Source: Hymenobacter artigasi (GTDB taxonomy: Bacteria; Bacteroidota; Bacteroidia; Cytophagales; Hymenobacteraceae). From it: a stretch of DNA of 58,260 nt. The notes under the pieces were generated by a model. That model did not search any database. It saw only the letters and a list, made by a program, of their open reading frames with translations, and was not told the origin of the DNA. Location of the stretch: assembly GCF_012275535.1 (NCBI RefSeq), contig NZ_JAAVTK010000023.1:1-58260 (forward strand), written 5' to 3'. Positions 50,439 to 58,260 of this stretch are shown here, in pieces. Within the stretch, counting starts at the first letter, position 1; each line of letters starts with the position of its first letter. The position numbers were made by a program, and so were the translations under genes.

Positions 50439-53400
50439 TCACTCGCGCACCAGACGCAGGCGAGCTTGGCCTAGCGTGCCGTGCAGCAGTAAGTAATAAA
50501 TGCCGCTGCGCCCCATCTGCCGGGCAAGGTCCAGCTCTACCGCCGCGCCAAGAGTGGCGCCGGGCAGCCGACCAGCTCCCACCTGCTGGCCCAGAGCCGA
50601 AACCAGAGAGTACGCCAGCGGGCCTTGTACGCCCTCGGGCAGCACCAGCGTAAACCGGCCAGTGGCCGAAGGGTTGGGGTAAGCCTGCACCCGGAATGCT
50701 CCCACGGCTTTAGCTTGCGGCTGGCTGGCGGTGGCCAGTCGGGCGACCGGTGCAGCACTGATTTGCTGCCACAGCTCGACGCCGGAGAAGTTGGGCCAGC
50801 CGCCGGTGCTGCTGAACCGAACGGTGCCGGCCGCGGCGAGCGTGACTGGGTAAGGCCCGAGCTTGGCCCAGGTGCCGGCCGGGCCGCTGTTGTAGTTGGC
50901 CCGCACCACCTGCCCGTTCAGGCTCAGGCTATACACCTCCGCGTTGTTGTCCTCCCACACGTAGAGGTAGGCCTGGTAGGTGCCGGCCGGCACGGCCGAG
51001 AGCGTCAGCTTCAGGTTGGGGCCGTACACCGAGGCACGAATCATGCCCGCCCGGGCCGCATCGGTGGCCGGAATCAGGGGCACGTTCTGGTTCTGGAAGC
51101 TCGCCCCGTTGGTCGAATAGTTTGGGGCCGTACTGCCAGCCCAGACGTGGCCATCGAGCGTTAGGGCCGGGCCGTTCAGGTTGATGGCCCGGTAAACGGC
51201 ATAAGTATTGTCCAGCGCCTGGCTGTATTTCACGGTGAGGAAGTCCTGACCGGTGACGGGCCCCGTGCTGTGGCCGGTTACCAGCACGTTGCCGCTGTTG
51301 TCCACGGCCAGGGCAATGGCCAGGTTAGTCGCGCCAGCTTTTAGCTTGGTCCAGGCCAATGCGCCATCCGTAGCCTGGTAGCGCACGGTGGCATAGCTGC
51401 CCACCGCAAAGCTGCTGCCGGTGCCAAAGCTGGTCCCGGTCACGTACACCCCGCCGGCATCGTCCACGGCAATGGCGCGCGCGTTGTCGGAACCGTTGGC
51501 CGGGCCATTGTAAATACTAACCCAGCGCTGTGCTCCCGTGGCGGCGGCATAGCGCACGGTCGCGTAGTTGCTCCCCCCCGTGCTAACGCCGGTTTTACCC
51601 GTCACGTACACCCCGCCGGCGTGGTCTACCGCGATGCCATAGGCTGCGTCGTAGACGTTATCGGGGCCGTTGTAGCGGCTGGCCCAGCTCTGCCGGCCCG
51701 TGGCTGCGGCGTAGCGCACCGTGGCATAGTCCATATTATTAACGCCGGAGGAGATGCCCCCGCTGCTCAGCCCCGTGACGTATACCCCGCTGGCGTTGTC
51801 CACGGCGATGCCATAGGCTGCATCGGGGCCGTTGCCGGGGCCGTTGTAGCGGCTGGCCCAACTCTGCGCGCCGGTGGCCGCCGCGTAGCGCACCGTGGCG
51901 TAGTCATCGCCACTGGTGCCCCCGCTACTGACGCCCGTGACGTAGACCCCGCCGGCATCGTCCAAGGCAATGCCATAAGGCGCGTCGGGGCCGTTGCCGG
52001 GACCGTTGTAGGTGCTGGCCCAGGTCTGCGCGCCCGTGGCCGAAGCGTAGCGCACCGTGGCGTAGTCATCGCCACTGGCGCCCCCGCCACTAGCGCCCGT
52101 AACGTAGACGCCCGCATTGTCCACCGCGAGGGCGGTAACAATGTCATAGCCGTTGGCCGGGCCGTTGTAGGTGCTGGCCCAGGTCTGCGCGCCCGTAGCT
52201 GCGGCGTAGCGGATGGTTACGTAGTCCCCGTTTTTAGTCCCCGCCACGTAGACGCCGCCGGCATTGTCCACCGCAATGGCACTGGCTTGCCCTCCGCTGT
52301 ACTCGCTCAACCAGAGCTGTTGGCCGGCGGGCGAATACTTTATCGTTACCAGTCTGTTACTGCCCACTGTACTACCACTGGATGTTCCGGTCACGTAGCT
52401 GTTTCCGGCGTTATCTACCGCTATCGACGTAGCCAGGTCGGACAGACTGGCGGCCCCGGAATACGCATCCGACCACCCAACAGCGCCGGTAGCAGCCTGA
52501 ATTTTCACCGTGTAAAGGCTTGGAGAAGCCCCAGGGGCCTGGCTGCTGCCGGTGATGTAGACGCCTCCGGCGTCTACCGCCAAGGCGCGGGCCTGGTCAT
52601 CGCTGCCGCTGGCCGGGCCGCTGCTGCGGCTCGCCCAGCTTTGCGCGCCCGTGGCCGCTGCGTAGCGCACCGTGGCGTAGTCATTATCAGAAACACCGGG
52701 GCTGGTGCCCATGACATACACCCCGCCGCTGTTATCCACTGCAATGGCGCGGGCGTCGTCAGGGCCATTAGCCGGGCCGTTGTAGGTGCTGGCCCAGCTT
52801 TGCGCCCCCGTGGCTGCGGCGTAGCGAACGGTCAAGTAGTCCCCGTTTTGGGTCCCCGTCACGTAGACGCCGCCGGTGTTGTCCGTCGCAACGGCCTGGG
52901 CACTACTACTCGCATAGGTGCTCACCCAGCTCTCGGCTCCGGTGGCCGCGGCGTAGCGCACCGTGGCATAGCCGCCATGGCTGGTTCCCGTGACGTAGAC
53001 GCCGCCGTTGTTGTCCACCGCAATGGCGCGGGCGTAACTGTTATTGTAAGTACTGGTACTGACAATGGGGTTGTAGGTACTAACCCAGCTTAAATCGCCC
53101 GTGACAGCGTCGTAGCGCACCGTTTCGTAGGTTTGTTTGGTGGGGAATGTGGGATTGTCGAGGCTGGTACCCGTGACGTAGACCCCGCCGGCGTTGTCTA
53201 CCGCAATGGCCTGGGCGGAGGAAAAAGTACCGAGATTTTTGGCCCAACTTTGAACCCCAGTGGCCGCGTCATAGCGCACGGTACTGAAGACCCTCACGCG
53301 ATAGCGGCCACTGGTACCCGTGACGTAAACGCCGCCGGCATTATCTACGGCGATGGCAATGGGGCGGTCTGAGCCCAAGGCGGGGTCGCCGTAGGGGGCG

Positions 53401-53858
53401 TTGAAGGTGCGGGCCCAGCTTTGCGTTCCCGTGGCGGCGTCGTAGCGCACGGTCAGGTAGTCAGAATTGATTACGGCTTCACCGGTGACGTAGACCCCTC
53501 CGGCGTTATCCACCGCAATGGCCCGGGCAATGGTATTGGCGTTGGTGCGCATCCAAAGCTTTTCGCCGGTAGGCGAATACTTTATCGTCACCATTTTCAA
53601 GGCCGTCGCGCCACTATCCCGGGCCGTGCTGGTGGCGTAGCTGTTGCCCACATGGTCCACCGCTATCGAGATGAGCTGGTCGGGCAGTATGGGGGCGCCG
53701 GCCGTCGCGCGGCCCTGGCCGTCGTAGCGCGCGGCCCACTCTTCCGTGGCCTGCTGCTGCGCCCGGAGCGCCAGGGTGAGAAACAAACAGCCGCACAACA
53801 GCAGCAAACGCGTGCAAACCGTGCGGGCGTAAAAGCGGGAGTAAGTAGTATCAGCCAT
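50439..53858 (-). CDS. T9SS-exported SBBP beta-propeller repeat protein with malectin-like domain
   Basis: 1139 residues. After a signal sequence (TRLLLLCGCLFLTLALRAQ) come about 16 SBBP repeats of some 45-60 residues with the core AIAVDNAGGVYVTGTS...YATVRYAAATGAQSWAS. A malectin/CBM-like domain follows (AINLNGPALTLDGHVWAGSTAPNYSTNG...NFSGVELWQQIS), then a C-terminal sorting domain (AYPNPSATGRFTLVLPEG...SGIYYLLLHG). Likely a cell-surface carbohydrate-binding or adhesive protein. The repeats are also nearly identical at DNA level, so unequal recombination could change their number. Confidence 0.9.
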   Translation of the reverse strand: MADTTYSRFYARTVCTRLLLLCGCLFLTLALRAQQQATEEWAARYDGQGRATAGAPILPDQLISIAVDHVGNSYATSTARDSGATALKMVTIKYSPTGEKLWMRTNANTIARAIAVDNAGGVYVTGEAVINSDYLTVRYDAATGTQSWARTFNAPYGDPALGSDRPIAIAVDNAGGVYVTGTSGRYRVRVFSTVRYDAATGVQSWAKNLGTFSSAQAIAVDNAGGVYVTGTSLDNPTFPTKQTYETVRYDAVTGDLSWVSTYNPIVSTSTYNNSYARAIAVDNNGGVYVTGTSHGGYATVRYAAATGAESWVSTYASSSAQAVATDNTGGVYVTGTQNGDYLTVRYAAATGAQSWASTYNGPANGPDDARAIAVDNSGGVYVMGTSPGVSDNDYATVRYAAATGAQSWASRSSGPASGSDDQARALAVDAGGVYITGSSQAPGASPSLYTVKIQAATGAVGWSDAYSGAASLSDLATSIAVDNAGNSYVTGTSSGSTVGSNRLVTIKYSPAGQQLWLSEYSGGQASAIAVDNAGGVYVAGTKNGDYVTIRYAAATGAQTWASTYNGPANGYDIVTALAVDNAGVYVTGASGGGASGDDYATVRYASATGAQTWASTYNGPGNGPDAPYGIALDDAGGVYVTGVSSGGTSGDDYATVRYAAATGAQSWASRYNGPGNGPDAAYGIAVDNASGVYVTGLSSGGISSGVNNMDYATVRYAAATGRQSWASRYNGPDNVYDAAYGIAVDHAGGVYVTGKTGVSTGGSNYATVRYAAATGAQRWVSIYNGPANGSDNARAIAVDDAGGVYVTGTSFGTGSSFAVGSYATVRYQATDGALAWTKLKAGATNLAIALAVDNSGNVLVTGHSTGPVTGQDFLTVKYSQALDNTYAVYRAINLNGPALTLDGHVWAGSTAPNYSTNGASFQNQNVPLIPATDAARAGMIRASVYGPNLKLTLSAVPAGTYQAYLYVWEDNNAEVYSLSLNGQVVRANYNSGPAGTWAKLGPYPVTLAAAGTVRFSSTGGWPNFSGVELWQQISAAPVARLATASQPQAKAVGAFRVQAYPNPSATGRFTLVLPEGVQGPLAYSLVSALGQQVGAGRLPGATLGAAVELDLARQMGRSGIYYLLLHGTLGQARLRLVRE

Positions 53859-54210
53859 GCGAAAAGGATAATAAGTGGCACAAGCAGCCCTCTCTCCTCC
53901 CGTGAGAGGGGCCGAAGGGGTGGCACGAACAGCAGGCCGCCGCGCCGGGAATGGGAATCGACTTTATTGCCGGGAACGGTGGGGGAACGGGTACCCGGTG
54001 GGATGGAAGGGGCTGATGAGCGTAGCCAGCGCGCTAATATAATTGTAAATGTATATATTTAATTTATAATTGCAATTATTTAATTTTATCATCCTGCAAA
54101 ACCCGTCTGAATGGGCTTCTTGCGGGCAGAAACAAGCCCCAAAATACCCGAAAGCAACATTCCGGGCGCTTACTCCTTTCATTCGGGTGGCGTGCGTACC
54201 TTTGCACGCA
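53859..54210. other. Intergenic region before rnpB
   Basis: Contains a degenerate single arm of the CCTCACCCC repeat (about 53889-53920), then an AT-rich block (54036-54095) with weak inverted symmetry around ATATAT, then the rnpB promoter. No gene. Confidence 0.6.
54197..54204 (+). promoter_or_regulatory. rnpB promoter, -7 box
   Basis: TACCTTTG matches TAnnTTTG; TTTC at 54177-54180 is at the right distance for a -33 element. Transcription would start at about 54210, exactly where helix P1 begins. Confidence 0.8.
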
Positions 54211-54660
54211 GTGATGGGTCGCCTCACCGCGGCGCTTTCGGGCGACGAGGAAAGTCCGGGCAACACAGAGCACCTTGCTTCCTAACGGGAAGGACTGGCG
54301 CGCATAACGCAAACCAGGACAGCGAGTGCCACAGAAAAGTACCGCCAGCGGTAAGTGAGTAAAATAGCAAGTGAGTAAATTACTCATTTACCAACTTACC
54401 CATTTACCACTGGTAAGGGTGAAAAGGTGCGGTAAGAGCGCACCAGCGGGCGGGTGACCGTTCCGGCTGGGTAAACCTCAGGGGTTGAAAGACCAAATAA
54501 GCTGGTACGCCGGCGCGGCTTCGGCCGCATCGGCTCCGGGCGGCTCGTCCGGCGCCAGCGGGTAGGTTGATGGAGCCTTTCCGCGAGGACTGGCCTAGAT
54601 AAATGGTGAGGCAGGGGCTTCGGCCCCGGACAAAACCCGGCTTACAGACCCATCACCAAT
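54211..54660 (+). ncRNA. rnpB: RNase P RNA, class A-like
   Basis: The catalytic RNA of ribonuclease P, which matures tRNA 5' ends. P1 pairs GTGATGGGTC (54211-54220) with GACCCATCAC (54647-54656). Conserved blocks are GAGGAAAGTCCGGGC (54248-54262), ACAGAAA near 54331, GGTAAGAGCGCACCAGCG (54431-54448), and ATAAATGGT plus ACAAAACCCGGCTTACAG near the 3' end. The P12 region (about 54342-54420) is enlarged by a repetitive AGTGAGTAAA/TTTACC sequence. A terminator follows. Confidence 0.95.
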
Positions 54661-54670
54661 CATCAAAAAA

Positions 54671-54700
54671 GGCCACTCCCGTGCGGGAGTGGCCTTTTTT
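54671..54700 (+). terminator. rnpB terminator
   Basis: GGCCACTCCC/GGGAGTGGCC perfect 10-bp stem with a four-base loop and six T residues; A residues on the other side make it work in both directions. Confidence 0.92.
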
Positions 54701-54706
54701 GATGTC

Positions 54707-54826
54707 GTACCGGTCCGACCGCCCTAGGCGGTCTGACCGGTTGTCGTTGCTATAACCGATTGATGTTGCGCACCAAGATAGGCACACGTCAACCGGTCAG
54801 ACCGCCTAGGGCGGTCAGACCGGCAC
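54707..54826. repeat. CGGTCTGACCGCC palindrome between rnpB and cytochrome c
   Basis: Arms about 54708-54742 and 54790-54825 (CCGGTCCGACCGCCCTAGG... against its complement), each with an internal GACCGCCTAGGCGGTC-type palindrome, so three hairpins are possible. Its right arm ends just before the stop codon of the cytochrome gene. Confidence 0.88.
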
Positions 54827-54828
54827 GG

Positions 54829-55284
54829 CTACTTCTTCCCAGTCGCCCGCACGGTCTTCACCTCGCTCACCGTCACGGCGCTGGCTTTATTGCCAAACGA
54901 ATTGCGCACGTACGTCAGCACATCGGCCATTTGCTGGTCATTGAGGTAGGCCTGCGAAGGCATCACGCCGTGGTATTCCTCGCCGTTGATGTCCACCCCT
55001 TTCAGGCCGTTGACCAGCACGCCTATCAGGCGGGTTTTGTCGCCCAGCACGTAGTCGGTTTTGGCCAGGGGCGGGTTCATACCATCCACGCCGAGGCCGT
55101 CGGCCTGGTGACAGGTGAGGCAGTATTGGGTGTAGATGGACTTGCCCTGCAACAGCGTGGCGGCCGAAATGCCGGACACGGCTTTTTTGGCCGGGGCTTT
55201 GGCGGCTGGTTTTTTCTGGGCGAAGGCCGGGGCGCTGGTCAGGGCCAGCAGGGCCAGTATCACAAAAGGCTTCTTCACGAACAC
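54829..55284 (-). CDS. Periplasmic c-type cytochrome
   Basis: 151 residues. Signal peptide (VKKPFVILALLALTSAPAFAQ), a Lys/Ala/Pro linker, and a single haem site CLTCH (CxxCH) followed by a Met ligand probably in YHGVMPSQ and a helix DQQMADVLTYVRNSFGN. It resembles the mono-haem cytochromes that accept electrons from periplasmic dehydrogenases. It starts 2 bases after the sorbosone dehydrogenase-like gene ends, so the pair should form one electron-transfer unit. Confidence 0.92.
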   Translation of the reverse strand: MFVKKPFVILALLALTSAPAFAQKKPAAKAPAKKAVSGISAATLLQGKSIYTQYCLTCHQADGLGVDGMNPPLAKTDYVLGDKTRLIGVLVNGLKGVDINGEEYHGVMPSQAYLNDQQMADVLTYVRNSFGNKASAVTVSEVKTVRATGKK

Positions 55285-55286
55285 GC

Positions 55287-56567
55287 TTATTTCTGGTTGT
55301 ATACGATGCGGTAGATGGTGCCGGCCTTGTCATCGCTCACGTAGAGCGAGCCGTCGGGGCCCTGGGCCAAGCCGCAGGGCTTGTGGTCGGCGCGGCCGGC
55401 GGCCGCCTTCGCATCCGAGCCGGCGAAGTTGTCGGCGAACACTTCCCACTGGCCGCTCGGCTTGCCGTTTTTAAAGGGTTGAAACACCACGTAGTAGCCC
55501 TTCTGAGGCTCGGGAGCCCGGTTCCAGGAACCGTGGAAGGCGATGAACGCGCCGTTGCGGTATTTGGCAGGAAACATGGTGCCGGTGTAGAACAGCAGGC
55601 CGTCGGGGGCCATGTGGGCGGGGTAGGCAGCGGCAGGCTCCAGGTACTTGGGGTCGGCCAGCTTCTTGCCATCGCCGCCGTATTCGGGGGCCAGGATTTT
55701 CTGGTGGGTCAGGCCGTTGTAGTACAGGAAAGGCCAGCCGGCATTCGCGCCTTTGGTAATTTCGTAGAGGCACTCAGCGGGCTGCTCCGCCGACTGCTTG
55801 GTGTCGTACATCGCCGGGAAGATGTCGTGGAGCTGGTCGCGGCCGTGCTGCATCACGAAAAGCTGGTTGTTCTGCGCGTTCCAGTCGAGGCCCACCACAT
55901 TGCGCAGGCCGGTGGCATAGCGCGTGCCGGTGCCGTAGGTCTGCCCCGCTTTATCGGCCCGGAACTGCCAGATGCCGCCCGCCGAATCCAGAATTGGGCA
56001 GTCGGGCCGGCCCATCGAGCCTTTCTCCCGGTCCTTCACCTGGCAGGAATTCGAGTACGCGCCCACGTTCACATAGATATTACCGGCATTGTCGAGCACG
56101 ATGGACTTGCTTTCGTGCTCGCCCCGGTTCAGCAGGCCACTCACGATTTTTTCGGGCTGCGTGGGGTTGGTCACCTCCCCTTTCGCGTCCAGCTTATAGC
56201 GGTACACGTCCTCATCCGAAGACGCGTACAGATAGCCGCCCTTGGCATAAATGCCCGTGCCGCCGTAGCTGCCAAAGCCGTTCGAAACAGTGGCTTTGCC
56301 GGTAGCAGTTGGCTTGAGCTCTAGGATGCCTTTGCCGTCTTTGGGCCGGTTCAGTTTTACAAAAATGTTGCCCTCCGGCGTCACGGCAAGGTGCCGGGCG
56401 CGGCCGCCGGTTTCGGCCACCACCAGGGCGCCGAAGCCGGCGGGCAGCTTCAGGCCAGCGTTGTCAGCGTCGGGGGCCACGGTGGGCTTGCTGGTGAGGG
56501 AATAAAGGCTGAAGCTGCCGGCCAGGGCTGCCGTGAGCAGCAGCGGGCGGGTTATGGAGTTTTTCAT
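55287..56567 (-). CDS. PQQ-dependent sugar (sorbosone/glucose) dehydrogenase-like protein
   Basis: 426 residues. Hydrophobic export signal (LLLTAALAGSFSLYSL), then a six-bladed propeller of the L-sorbosone/soluble glucose dehydrogenase family: FGALVVAETGGRARHLAVTPEGNIFV, TRYATGLRNVVGLDWN, LFVMQHGRDQLHDIFP, HMAPDGLLFYTGTMFP, FIAFHGSWNRAPEPQKGYYV and CGLAQGPDGSLYVSDDKAGTIYRI. Probably oxidises an aldose or aldehyde with PQQ and passes electrons to the cytochrome c encoded next. Whether this host makes PQQ is not shown. Confidence 0.88.
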   Translation of the reverse strand: MKNSITRPLLLTAALAGSFSLYSLTSKPTVAPDADNAGLKLPAGFGALVVAETGGRARHLAVTPEGNIFVKLNRPKDGKGILELKPTATGKATVSNGFGSYGGTGIYAKGGYLYASSDEDVYRYKLDAKGEVTNPTQPEKIVSGLLNRGEHESKSIVLDNAGNIYVNVGAYSNSCQVKDREKGSMGRPDCPILDSAGGIWQFRADKAGQTYGTGTRYATGLRNVVGLDWNAQNNQLFVMQHGRDQLHDIFPAMYDTKQSAEQPAECLYEITKGANAGWPFLYYNGLTHQKILAPEYGGDGKKLADPKYLEPAAAYPAHMAPDGLLFYTGTMFPAKYRNGAFIAFHGSWNRAPEPQKGYYVVFQPFKNGKPSGQWEVFADNFAGSDAKAAAGRADHKPCGLAQGPDGSLYVSDDKAGTIYRIVYNQK

Positions 56568-56635
56568 GGATTGTTTGTTGATGCCGCGTTATACGGCGAA
56601 GATAATTGACGCAGATAACCGCGCCGGGCGTTTTT

Positions 56636-56721
56636 TGTGAGGTAAGCTTTAGCTTGCCGTCCCAATTCCCGTATTATTGTCCGTGCCGCCATTATGTCGG
56701 CAAGCTAAAGCTTACCTCACA
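56636..56721. repeat. TGAGGTAAGCTTTAGC palindrome, copy 2, before a start codon
   Basis: Perfect 24-bp arms at 56636-56659 and 56698-56721, identical to copy 1 at 13838-13924; the spacers (38-39 bases) differ. The ATG of the response regulator begins 5 bases after the right arm, in the same orientation as in copy 1. Confidence 0.95.
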
Positions 56722-56725
56722 ACCC

Positions 56726-57889
56726 ATGCCCCGCATCCTCATCATCGACGACGAAAAAGCCATCCGCAACACGCTGAAGGAGATTCTGGAATTCGAAAAC
56801 TATAAAGTAGACCAAGCCGAAGACGGCCCCGCCGGCCTCGACCTGCTCATCCAGCAAAAATACGACGTGGTGCTCTGCGACATCCGCATGCCCAAAATGG
56901 ACGGCCTCGAAGTCCTGACCCGCGCCCAGGCCATGGGCACCGATGCCGCCTTCATCATGGTATCGGCCCACGGCAACATCGAAACCGCCGTGGAAGCCAC
57001 CAAAAAAGGGGCCTACGACTTCCTCTCCAAGCCCCCGGACCTCAACCGCCTCCTCGTGACGGTCCGCAACGCCCTCGACCGCACCAAGCTCGTCACCGAA
57101 ACCAAGACGCTGAAAAAGAAGCTCTCCGTCACGAAAGGCTCGGAAATGGTGGGCTCCTCGGCTGCCCTCGGGGCTGTGCGCAAGGCCATCGAAAAAGTAG
57201 CGCCCACCGATGCCCGCGTGCTCATCACCGGCCCCAACGGCGCGGGCAAGGAGATGGTGGCCCGCCAGCTCCACGAGCTCAGCAGCCGCGCCAGCGGCCC
57301 TATGGTGGAAGTAAACTGCGCCGCTATCCCGTCCGAGCTGATTGAAAGCGAGCTGTTCGGCCACGAAAAAGGCTCTTTCACCTCGGCCGTGAAGCAGCGC
57401 ATCGGCAAGTTTGAGCAGGCCGACGGCGGCACGCTCTTCCTCGACGAAATCGGCGATATGAGCCTCTCGGCCCAGGCCAAGGTGCTGCGGGCCTTGCAGG
57501 AAAGCAAAATCACCCGCGTGGGCGGCGAAAAGGAAATCTCGGTGAACGTGCGCGTCCTCGCCGCCACCAACAAAGACCTGATGCAGGAAATCGCCGACAA
57601 GAACTTCCGCGAAGACCTCTACCACCGCCTATCGGTCATCCTCATCCAGGTTCCTTCGCTGAATGACCGCCGCGAGGACGTCCCGGAATTGATTCAGAAG
57701 TTCCTCAACGACATCGCCGCCGACTACGGTAACAAGCCCAAGAAAATCGACGCTTCCGCGTTGGAGTATTTGAAAGGCTTAGACTGGCGCGGCAATATCC
57801 GCGAGCTGCGCAACGTGGTGGAACGCCTCGTGATTATGAGCGATGACACGATTACGGAAGGCGACGCGAAGGCGTTTGCGGGGAAGTAG
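56726..57889 (+). CDS. NtrC-like response regulator without DNA-binding domain
   Basis: 387 residues. Receiver domain 1-120: acidic pair DD, phosphorylation Asp52 (LCDIRMPKMDG), Lys102. AAA+ sigma-54 interaction domain: Walker A GPNGAGKE (169-176), Walker B LFLDEIGD (237-244), arginine region FREDLYHRL, RGNIRELRNVVERLV. The sigma-54 contact loop, normally GAFTGA, is GSFTSA (216-221). The usual C-terminal Fis helix-turn-helix is missing; the protein ends DDTITEGDAKAFAGK. Start at ATG 56726, since the frame upstream runs through a palindrome. No partner histidine kinase is adjacent. Confidence 0.93.
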   Translation: MPRILIIDDEKAIRNTLKEILEFENYKVDQAEDGPAGLDLLIQQKYDVVLCDIRMPKMDGLEVLTRAQAMGTDAAFIMVSAHGNIETAVEATKKGAYDFLSKPPDLNRLLVTVRNALDRTKLVTETKTLKKKLSVTKGSEMVGSSAALGAVRKAIEKVAPTDARVLITGPNGAGKEMVARQLHELSSRASGPMVEVNCAAIPSELIESELFGHEKGSFTSAVKQRIGKFEQADGGTLFLDEIGDMSLSAQAKVLRALQESKITRVGGEKEISVNVRVLAATNKDLMQEIADKNFREDLYHRLSVILIQVPSLNDRREDVPELIQKFLNDIAADYGNKPKKIDASALEYLKGLDWRGNIRELRNVVERLVIMSDDTITEGDAKAFAGK

Positions 57890-57910
57890 CAGGGTTTATT
57901 TGCAAATAAA

Positions 57911-57951
57911 AAAGCAGCGCCAGAATCGGTTGATTCTGGCGCTGCTTTTTT
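57911..57951 (+). terminator. Intrinsic terminator after the response regulator
   Basis: 17-bp stem AAAGCAGCGCCAGAATC/GATTCTGGCGCTGCTTT with GGTT loop and T-tract. Confidence 0.93.
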
Positions 57952-58022
57952 GCTATCCTGCCTCTACTTATTGGTACTGCTCTCACAATGACACGAAATC
58001 TAAGTTGTAAGGCATATTTTGT

Positions 58023-58223
58023 CTAGGTATTTTGCATTGTATAGCATACTACCCTCGATGTTGGCTCGATGAAAATATATAAATTACCGTCACACCAGAA
58101 ATTTAATTTCTGAAAATACTGCTCCATCCCATCTGAGGGCTCAACGTTACTGTATGTCGCATTAATAGACTTGTTGTACTGAATTATCAATGAGTTAAGC
58201 AGAAGTTCCACAGTCCGGCGCAT
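58023..58223 (-). CDS. Possible small hypothetical protein
   Basis: 66 codons from ATG 58223, with an in-frame stop at 58239-58241 upstream, so it is complete. Sequence includes ELLLNSLIIQYNKSINATYSN and NFWCDGNLYIFIEPTSRVVCY, plausible for a protein but of no known family. The DNA is AT-rich relative to the window, as with the small gene at 49858. It could be a foreign gene, a fragment or chance. Confidence 0.3.
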   Translation of the reverse strand: MRRTVELLLNSLIIQYNKSINATYSNVEPSDGMEQYFQKLNFWCDGNLYIFIEPTSRVVCYTMQNT

Positions 58224-58260
58224 ACCTCCAGTGCCGTATCAAACTGTTCCAGATTATGCA

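Noticed and set aside
50439..53858. CRISPR array suggested by regular DNA repeats of roughly 150 bases
   Set aside because: The repeats are in frame and encode SBBP propeller units of a single exported protein.
54700..54830. Possible tRNA gene suggested by clover-like palindromes
   Set aside because: There is no anticodon arm, T-loop GTTCRA sequence or acceptor end; it is a palindromic repeat.

Overview
This window is GC-rich DNA from a member of the Bacteroidota, most likely a Hymenobacter or close relative (Cytophagales). The evidence is a SusC/SusD/SusE-type outer-membrane cluster, several secreted proteins with C-terminal type IX secretion (T9SS) sorting domains, Bacteroidota-type promoters (-7 box TAnnTTTG), genes with no clear Shine-Dalgarno sequence, and protein families typical of the group (DUF2027/Smr, DUF2279, M28 and M1 peptidases). 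The genus is inferred from this style, not from a marker gene.

Layout. 1-525: palindromic repeat cluster. 526-10374: leucine-rich-repeat protein kinase, lipoprotein, esterase, outer-membrane transporter-like protein, META-domain lipoprotein, M28 peptidase and pyruvate carboxylase. 10762-17390: short-chain dehydrogenase, photolyase, TetR regulator, ABC1/UbiB kinase, HEAT-like protein, dienelactone hydrolase and DUF962 membrane protein. 17477-26862 (minus strand): phenylalanine 4-hydroxylase, then a complete tryptophan operon read as trpL-trpE-trpG-trpD-trpC-trpF-trpB-trpA-aroF. 26983-28899: secreted esterase and a secreted protein of unknown function. 29545-40918: a starch/glycogen-type utilisation locus (SusC, SusD, SusE, sugar kinase, T9SS-exported GH13 amylase), into which an intact IS3-family element has inserted. 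41115-50121: DUF2279 and Smr proteins, two large surface proteins, an M1 peptidase and a small AT-richer ORF. 50302-53858: transposase remnant and a 16-repeat beta-propeller surface protein. 54211-54660: RNase P RNA. 54829-57889: cytochrome c, sorbosone/glucose dehydrogenase-like protein, and an NtrC-like response regulator without a DNA-binding domain.

Two signals stand out. First, the trp operon has a classical ribosome-mediated attenuator: a 24-residue leader peptide (26824-26750, minus) with three consecutive Trp codons, followed by an intrinsic terminator before trpE. Because aroF closes the operon, the same switch should control entry into the shikimate pathway. Second, at least eleven families of long inverted repeats fill the short gaps between genes. 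They often run from the stop codon of one gene to within a few bases of the next start codon, and five gaps of the trp operon carry full palindromes from four families. One nested palindrome sits next to a remnant of an IS200/RAYT-type transposase, which suggests how such elements may be moved.

A LacI-type operator-like motif (core CAAwCGwTTG) recurs upstream of pyruvate carboxylase, susC, the sugar kinase and the amylase, suggesting a shared carbohydrate regulator encoded elsewhere.
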